Shown one piece after another: positions 59,401 through 64,000 of a stretch of 64,000 bases of DNA. Under the pieces are notes generated by a model. That model worked only from the letters and a program-made list of their open reading frames with translations. It ran no database searches and was not told where the DNA came from. The stretch is from Acanthornis magna. Its lineage: Eukaryota; Chordata; Aves; Passeriformes; Acanthizidae. The stretch spans positions 372,001-436,000 of the forward strand of contig JAWUZG010000174.1 of assembly GCA_036785705.1 (NCBI GenBank), read 5' to 3'. The position numbers and the translations under genes were made by a program. The number at the start of each line of letters is the position of its first letter. The stretch's first letter is position 1.

Positions 59401-62199
59401 TAGAGCCTCTTCCCATGGCCAGGATAAAGGTCTCCTCTGAGGTCTGGATGCCCAGAGATGACCACAGAATCACATAATGGTTTGGCTTGGAAGAGACCTT
59501 AAAGCTCATCCCATTCCACCCCTGCCATGGGCAGGGACACCTTCCTCTATCCCAGGGTGCTCCAAGCCCTGTCCAGCCTGGCCTTGGACACTTCAGAGAT
59601 GGGGCCATCACAGCTTCTGTGGGCACCCTGTGCCACGGCCTCCCCACCTTCCCAGGGAAGAATTTCTTTCCAATATCCCATCTAAATCTACTCTCTTCGA
59701 GTTTGAAGCCATTCCCCCTTATCCTGTCACTCCAGTTCCTGACCAAGCTCATTCTGTGGTTTCATTGCCACTGTGCGTGTGCCAGTCCCTCTCTAACACT
59801 GGCCATTCCCTTCTCTCGTGCCAAGGGGCAACATCCAAGCAAGGCAACCAGAGGAAACAGAAAAGGCATCGTGGCTGTTCCCCTGGACGTCCTCAGTCAG
59901 CGTGTGGCCAGAATGGAGACTATGGATTTTACAGCATGAGTAAGATTCGCTGGGGTTTTATCTCCTTCCTGGTGTTAGAGATCTCAATGGTTTGGGACAT
60001 CTTCTCTGGTATTTCTAAATTCTGCCTTCCCCCTTTGCATATGGTGCTCACCAGACACATGTCAGGCCGTCTTCAATGGTGAAGAAGCTTCAGTTTCCCC
60101 CAAAACCCTGAAACCGTGGGTCGTGCTGCTGACAACGCTGGGAAGTTAATTGGCAGCCGTACCGTGGATAACACGAAGGATGAAACGGGTGTAATTAGAG
60201 GCAGGGGGGATGTGAGACACTCGCTTGTCACCAAATCCTCCACTAATGAAGACGAGTTGGATCGGACCTTGTCTGGCACTGTCAGAGCTGCAGCTGAATT
60301 AACAGAGCCCCAAAGAGGCTCATTAACCCGATCGTGCCATGGGAGGGATGGTGCTGCTTTGGGTGCGTGCTGTTGCTGATGTGGTTCCTCGGTTGCAGAT
60401 GCTGAGGAGAGCAGCCCCTTACCCTCCACCACCCCATCCTCCTCTGCCTGGGAGCGCTGCCGTGTCCCTGAAGGTAGGGAAAGAGCTGCTGCCACTTGGT
60501 GCAGCTGCATCAAGTCCATGGTTTGGGCTTCTGCCGAGTTTTTGGGAATTTTATAAAAATTTATTACCTAAAATTAGGCTTGTGAGCACAGGGCCTGACT
60601 CATTCTGAGGTGCAAAGGACAGGCCCTGATGTGGCTGTTGGTATAAATCTCCCACAGGTTCATTTTTAAGAGGTGTGGGAATTTTATTATCCATGTAGGC
60701 AAATTGAGGCAAGGGGAGAGGAAGGGTTTTGCCAAACGTTCAGCAGCCAAACAAGCCACCCCATGTCCCAGGACCTTGACTCTGCTCCCTTTTGCTCCCC
60801 TGCAGCACTTTGTTTTACCCCCAGCACTGTTTCTCCCCAGGGCCACTCCAGAGCCTGTCTGCTTCCTCTGCACAAGCCCAAAAATCCATCGAGAGGCTCT
60901 TTGCTGCCAGGTATGAGCCAGCCTGACTTTGCTCTGACCTTAGCAGATGTCTTTCACCTGTGTGGGTCTGACATGAACACAAGGCAGGGGGAGAGGAGGG
61001 ACCCCCAGGGACAGCAGCTGGAGGTGGGACCAAGAGTTGTGCCACTGTCTGGGGACCAGGACTGGTTTTGGAGGGGAGGGCAGGTATCAGGAGGAGCACA
61101 GAGGTCACGGACACCTCTCCATCCTCTCCCAGGCTGACCCTCAGTAAAACCAGGCTGCTGATTCGAGCTGCCAAAGGCTTCATGAGTAAACCTCCAAGCA
61201 GAGGGAGTGAAGCAGGCTCCGAGGGCGACAATGAGAGCATGGACTACCTTCCCCTGGTGAGCACCTCCTCCCTGGGTCTTGTTGGGGTTGTGTGGTCACT
61301 GCAGGGGAACAGAAGGAGGAGGATCCCCCCAGATCTTTCTCTTGCTGTCTCTGACATCCATGTCCAGTGATCTGCTCAGAGATGAAGAGCTGTTCATCCA
61401 TCCATGTCTTTTTCCTGACCTACCCCCAAGTGGTTGGTGTGTCAGAGCTTCCCTTTGTGCCCACTGTCCCTTGCAGGTGTCCCTGCAGCTGGCCTGCGGT
61501 GCCTTTCTCCTGAATTCCGCCTTCTGTGATGCCATCAACATCCCCATGGAGAAGCTGAAGTGGACATCGCCCTTCGCCTGCCACCGCCTGTCCCTCAGCC
61601 CCTCCAGCTCCTACAGCTCCAAGAAGAACAGTCCCTCCACGGAGCACAAACACCTGAACTCCAGCCAGCAGCTCCAGGTCCCCAGTGGGCACGGGAAGGG
61701 TCCCACCACCGGAGACAGCGCTCAGGGAGCAGTGCTGGAGGACACTGGCCGCCTTCGGCACCTCTCAGGCAGCGCAGCTGAGAGCATCTCCAGAGCCCTG
61801 AGAGCTGAGAAGGAACTGTCCTCCCCAGCCATCACCATCCGCCGCTTCTCCTCCCCAGCCGAGTGCCGAGCCCACAGCGGCCGGGGCCAGGACACCGATG
61901 GCTCCAAGCTGCAGGCTTTGCTCCTCGATGTGGAGCTGCAGCAGCAGACGGAGCCTGAGGGGATGCTGTGGGCCACGGCCGTGGCGCTGGCCTGGCTGGA
62001 GCACAGCTCGGCTTCCTACTTCATCGAGTGGGAGCTGGTGGCTGCCAAGGCCAGCCTGTGGCTCAGCAGGCAGCACTTCCCAGAGGGATCCAGCCTGGCC
62101 ATGGTGAAAGCAGCAGCCCAGCAGCTCTTTGTGCTGCTCCGGCACTGGGATGAAAACCTGGAGTTCAACCTGCTCTGCTACAACCCAGGCAGTGTGTAG
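41424..62199 (+). CDS. VWA5B1: von Willebrand factor A domain-containing protein 5B1
   Basis: Twenty-one coding exons: 41424-41562, 41816-41977, 42317-42539, 42716-42858, 43093-43224, 43486-43610, 46551-46727, 49548-49658, 50107-50309, 52087-52201, 53718-53903, 54123-54318, 55272-55459, 57773-57992, 58186-58503, 59120-59257, 59826-59939, 60399-60473, 60841-60910, 61133-61256 and 61477-62199. They sum to 3882 nt (1293 residues) with every phase consistent. The N terminus is a VIT-type domain (FVYPLDEGTTVVGFEA); a VWA domain follows, starting FIFLVDRSRSMSG (353-357 is DxSxS). A central basic linker begins DKRRRYSM, and the C terminus has the conserved LLRHWDENLEFNLLCYNP. The function is poorly known. 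Two VWA metal-site positions are altered (see findings). Exon 1 uses a GC donor. The donors of exons 3 and 12 are weak, and exons 17-19 are the least certain. The start follows acceptor ctctccag at 41384-41391 and matches the mammalian MPGL opening. Confidence 0.94.
43611..46550 (+). other. VWA5B1 intron 6
   Basis: Intronic. It contains an AT-rich patch near 43840-43930 and one CR1 copy (listed). No other coding segment was recognised. Confidence 0.5.
46216..46375 (-). repeat. CR1 LINE 3' fragment, antisense
   Basis: Inverted CR1 tail with 'cccagaagggtttggtggaa' and the 'gggcagggacaccttccac' block, in VWA5B1 intron 6. Confidence 0.85.
46728..49547 (+). other. VWA5B1 intron 7
   Basis: 2.8 kb of intron. 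No repeat family or extra exon was recognised, although it separates two exons of the VWA domain. Confidence 0.5.
49678..50056 (-). repeat. CR1 LINE 3' fragment, antisense
   Basis: Begins 'catagaatcacaggctggtt' and extends through 'attcccccttgtcctgtccc' and 'tccccagagccttcccttgt'. It lies in VWA5B1 intron 8 and nearly fills it. Confidence 0.85.
50598..50622. repeat. Homopolymer of 25 T
   Basis: Uninterrupted T run in VWA5B1 intron 9, followed by 'aaagcacat'. No retroelement body was recognised on either side. Confidence 0.9.
51598..51945 (-). repeat. CR1 LINE 3' fragment, antisense
   Basis: Begins 'ggaatcccagaatggtttgg', with the full set of conserved CR1 blocks. It lies in VWA5B1 intron 9. 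Confidence 0.9.
52202..53717 (+). other. VWA5B1 intron 10
   Basis: A GC-rich first 300 bases, then ordinary sequence, with one short CR1 tail. No additional exon was recognised. Confidence 0.45.
53447..53520 (-). repeat. CR1 LINE 3' fragment, antisense
   Basis: 'catggaatcatttatattgg' followed by 'atcatcaagtccaagcc', the inverted CR1 3' end. Confidence 0.75.
57032..57078. repeat. A-rich tract
   Basis: A runs interrupted by single G, in VWA5B1 intron 13. No associated retroelement was recognised. Confidence 0.85.
57386..57715 (+). repeat. 36-41 bp minisatellite in VWA5B1 intron 13
   Basis: Eight or so copies of a unit starting 'cagaggggacagagcaggtc' and ending in a variable 'catggagcagatgggat' or shorter 'catggatgggat'. 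The minus strand is C- and T-rich. The array ends about 60 bases before coding exon 14. It creates long false open frames in all three plus-strand frames. Confidence 0.93.
58725..58795 (+). repeat. CR1 LINE 3' fragment, sense
   Basis: 'ttggacttgataatccttgt' followed by 'gggccccttctgactcag', the sense CR1 3' end. It lies in VWA5B1 intron 15. Confidence 0.8.
59463..59760 (-). repeat. CR1 LINE 3' fragment, antisense
   Basis: Begins 'cacagaatcacataatggtt', with the conserved blocks. It lies in VWA5B1 intron 16 and ends about 65 bases before exon 17. Confidence 0.88.
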
Positions 62200-63660
62200 A
62201 GAGGAGGAGGAGGGAGGATTGGGCAGATTAGTGAGGGCACAGGAGCAGAGATCCATCCTTAAGGAAATGTCTCCAAGGAGCTCAACTCCTTTGCTGCAGG
62301 GCTGTGCGTGTTTATTAGAGCAAACCGTGCAAACAGAGCAGCCTGGGCAAAATCCTGCACTCAGCAGTCGGGGTTTTGCCCTGGGCGGGAACCTACCACT
62401 GCCTGCAGTAGATGCTTTTTATTTTCAACTGGAGCAGCACTTCCAGCTACAGCAGTTCCCTCTGATTCTGCTTTCTTCTGGTTCCCAGCCCAGTTTCCAG
62501 AGCAGATCTTGTGGCCTGCTCCGCTTGCCCTATCCTTGTTCAGATGCCTCTTCCCAGCCCTGAATCACTGCCAGGCCCTGCTGCAGCCCCCCAGCCCCAA
62601 GTCTCTGCTTTTCTGAGGCTCCTGCCTGGCTCCTGCCATCTCAGATGGCTTTCAGAGAGGGCAAAGGTCTGACAACATGCTCATCTCATGGATCAAAGGG
62701 AGTCTGGGCTGGGGGTGACCATGTGAAGAGCAGCCCCACTGGCACAGCCTGGAGGACCGAGCCCAGCCACACATGGACAAGCTGGGCCAGTTGGAGGCTG
62801 GGACCAAACCCCACCACATCCACACGGTGTTGGGCTCCCTCAGCCCCTCTGCAATCCCAGAAGGAGTTTGTGAGATCCCTTGCAGCCAACGTGTGCCTTT
62901 GGAGCTTCACAGGCAGAGCCAGGGCGCCCAGGATTGAAGGATCAAGTGCCTACGGAGGGAATCGCACACCACCATCCCCAGTGTGGCTGTGATGCCTGTG
63001 GAGCCCATCCGGAACCCCCTGCCTTTTGCTCCCTCCCTTGGCATGTAGCAGCCTCACCCTGTCCCAGCAGGCTTGTGTGCCATGTCTGTGTGTCTGGGGT
63101 GAGACAGGGGAAAATCACTGCTGGGAGCCATGAGCACCCCTCTGTCTCTGCTCTGGTGTCACCTCTCTGGAGTCCCCAGGATCATCCCTCTGGTCTCTGC
63201 TCTCAGTGTCACTTCTCTCGGCTCCTCTGGTCTCGTCCCTCTGGATCGTCCCTCTGGTCTCTGCTCTGGTTTCACCTCTCCAAAATCCCCAGGACCATGA
63301 GCACCCCCCTGGTCTCTGCCCTGGTGTCACCTCTCCAAGATCCCCAGGACCACGAGCACCCCTCTGGTCTCTGCTCTCAGTGTCAGCTCTCTGGGCTCCC
63401 TAGAATCTCGAGCATCCCCCCAGTTTCTCCTTTGATGTCACCTCTCTGAGGTCCCCAGAACCGTGGGCATCTCTCTGGTCTTTCATCTGGTGCCACCTCT
63501 CCAGAGTCCCCAGGACCACAAACATTGCTCTGATCTCTGTCCTGGTGTCCCCTCGCCGAGTCCCTGGTGTGGCAGTGCTCGGTGATGCTGCAGGTTTGCT
63601 GCCCAGGTGCCTTGGTGCAGCCGTGTTCTCTGTTGTTGCAGAAGTGTTGTTGTCCCAGTA
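62200..63660 (+). other. VWA5B1: Probable VWA5B1 3' UTR
   Basis: No canonical AATAAA was seen between the stop codon and the window end. The first plausible signal is an AGTAAA near 63657. The intervening sequence carries a minisatellite and no coding segment. Confidence 0.4.
63138..63553 (+). repeat. 55-bp minisatellite in the VWA5B1 3' UTR region
   Basis: About seven or eight imperfect units with 'ctctggtctctgctctggtg' and 'tcacctctccaagatcccca' cores. Four successive units keep an exact 55-base spacing from about 63299. Confidence 0.88.
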
Positions 63661-63662
63661 AA
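63657..63662 (+). terminator. VWA5B1: Candidate AGTAAA poly(A) signal of VWA5B1
   Basis: A known AATAAA variant, followed within 30-50 bases by a GT-rich stretch ('gtgagtcctttgttttgggg'), as expected for a cleavage site. Confidence 0.4.
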
Positions 63663-64000
63663 TCACAGCCTGCTCTACTTCCCAGCGTGAGTCCTTTGTT
63701 TTGGGGTGGGTTCTTGGGTTTCCCCGTGGCCACCCCAGCTGGCTGGAGTGTTGTGTGTTCAGTAAAATATCCCAAAAGCCCCATTGTAATTTAGGATGTG
63801 AGTTTAGGTCTGGGTTTCAGAGGGGTAAGAAGCTTCCTTCAGGTTTTGGGGAGTTGTGTTTTGCAAACCCTGGGTTGCACAGAATTGGTAAGCTGATGGA
63901 TCCAGGATTTTAAAAACATGGGGAAATTGGGTTTATTTCTTCTCTGAGGCAGAGAAGGAGCTGAGAAATCCTCCTGCTGTCTCTCAACAATTTTACCTGT

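Noticed and set aside
1..64000. CRISPR arrays, tRNA or rRNA genes, insertion sequences
   Set aside because: The tandem repeats lack spacer structure, no cloverleaf or rRNA core was noticed, and the sequence is plainly vertebrate.

Overview
The window is vertebrate nuclear DNA and almost certainly avian. It holds many short truncated CR1 LINE fragments with the typical 3' end, compact GC-rich introns, CpG islands and long G-rich minisatellites. The gene order, a secreted phospholipase A2 cluster then UBXN10 then VWA5B1, is the order known from human 1p36.1, so this is probably an avian microchromosome segment. No prokaryotic, viral or CRISPR features are visible.

Layout. (1) 1-11.2 kb holds four secretory PLA2 genes in tandem, all on the minus strand, each with the family's small-exon structure. 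They are a left-edge partial gene (PLA2G2E-like), a very GC-rich and divergent sPLA2-like gene at 3.8-5.0 kb, PLA2G5 at 5.85-7.2 kb, and an active-looking group II enzyme at 9.1-11.2 kb. (2) 13.9-18.5 kb holds a roughly 0.9 kb hexanucleotide array abutting a CpG island with a perfect RFX X-box, then UBXN10 (plus strand, one coding exon). (3) 22.5-31.7 kb holds DDX19 (minus strand, 12 coding exons, 479 residues). All DEAD-box motifs are present, and it has its own CpG-island promoter. (4) 32-41.4 kb is gene-poor. (5) 41.4-62.2 kb holds VWA5B1 (plus strand, 21 coding exons by my model, about 1293 residues), followed by a probable 3' UTR containing a 55-bp minisatellite.

The genes do not form one pathway. 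The PLA2s are secreted Ca2+-dependent lipases for phospholipid turnover and innate defence. UBXN10 is a ciliary p97/VCP adaptor, DDX19 acts in mRNA export at the nuclear pore, and VWA5B1 is a poorly characterised VIT/VWA protein.

The most unusual item is the sPLA2-like gene at 3827-5001. All its splice sites, exon phases and reading frame are kept, and so are 13 of the 14 expected cysteines. The catalytic His-Asp pair, the Ca2+ loop and the second catalytic Asp are all replaced, and the mature chain is extremely arginine-rich (about 24 basic against 3 acidic residues). It is either a non-enzymatic, cationic derivative of an sPLA2 or a pseudogene decaying under strong GC drive. It occupies the position PLA2G2A has in the human cluster. 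Exon boundaries throughout were derived by eye from splice consensus, phase and remembered family sequences. I checked them by summing lengths to whole codons; no alignment was run.
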